The position numbers were made by a program, and so were the translations under genes. Shown piece after piece: positions 63,628-64,000 of a stretch of 64,000 nt of DNA. The notes under the pieces are model-generated. The model saw only the letters and a list, made by a program, of their open reading frames with translations, searched no databases and was not told where the DNA came from. Each line of letters opens with the position of its first letter. The stretch's first letter is position 1. Source of the DNA: Corticium candelabrum (Eukaryota > Porifera > Homoscleromorpha > Homosclerophorida > Plakinidae); NCBI RefSeq assembly GCF_963422355.1, contig NC_085087.1, positions 1,186,521 to 1,250,520 on the forward strand, given 5' to 3'.

Positions 63628-64000
63628 TAGTCTTGTGTAGCCAGACCTTCAAGCGCCGCGCCATACTTTCAGGGAGAAAAGGGTCTGACGAAGTTGCTTT
63701 GATGTCACTGTGTGGCTGCGTTACCGATAACTGGTCAACAAAAAATACCAGATTTGATTCCCTAAAAACCAAATTGGTATGCCACGCCAATCAATCTTAT
63801 CTTACTTTTTCGTCTGTCAACGTAGGCGATTGCTGTCCTCTCATTTTGCGACAAAAACTGAATGCATACGCAATGCAATGCTTTCCATCCAAGCGACCGT
63901 AGCTAGTGCAGAGAACGGCACTTATTTGGAAAGACTTGCAACAGACATTAGAAAATCAACATAGTTGAGTAGTTCTTTCATCGCTGACAACAATCGGCTA
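63628..64000. mobile_element. MULE-like element, left end only (runs off window)
   Basis: Begins TAGTCTTGTGTAGCCAGACC, with the partner hairpin arm GGGTCTGAC at 63689. This is the same terminal design as the complete element at 24755-25511. The preceding nine bases ATCATGGAA are the predicted target duplication. Confidence 0.65.

Overview
The window is animal nuclear DNA: GT-AG introns, an AT-rich background, many dinucleotide microsatellites and a dense load of DNA transposons, MITEs, LINEs and Gypsy-type LTR elements. The two confidently recognised host genes are a metazoan-type kinesin-5 and a MOFRL-family glycerate kinase. The LINE, hAT and Gypsy repertoire suggests an early-branching marine invertebrate, perhaps a sponge. 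That guess rests on general familiarity with such repeats, not on a search.

Host genes: (1) A kinesin-5 (KIF11/Eg5-like) gene lies on the minus strand. It starts at 47760 and runs leftwards for about 40 kb. I could splice 13 consecutive exons in phase (about 542 codons), covering the whole motor domain, the neck and the first coiled coil. The C-terminal half was not found and probably lies left of the window. (2) GLYCTK (glycerate 2-kinase) is on the plus strand at 47866-50177, in three exons with 487 codons. It is head-to-head with kinesin-5, and the two start codons are 105 bp apart. (3) At 52721-53294 is the first coding exon of a coiled-coil protein that ends with the glycine-rich loop of a protein kinase. 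Its remaining exons are not recognised.

Layout: 1-7.9 kb is a patchwork of LINE copies with a restriction-like-endonuclease-type C-terminus, edged by (TG)n or (AT)n tracts, plus a hAT-type MITE and a 160-bp tandem repeat. 7.9-47.8 kb is kinesin-5 with introns full of inserts: a TA-flanked MITE family built on the pentanucleotide GATAC/GTATC (7 copies), piggyBac-like MITEs sharing a TTAA, MULE-like fold-back elements with 9-bp target duplications, a decayed OTU+hAT transposase, a RecQ-like helicase fragment and large palindromes. 47.8-53.3 kb holds the host genes, interrupted by LINE fragments. 55.1-63.2 kb is a run of decayed Gypsy-type retrotransposons, including a pol 3' end followed by a second gag-pol. 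The window ends inside another MULE-like element.
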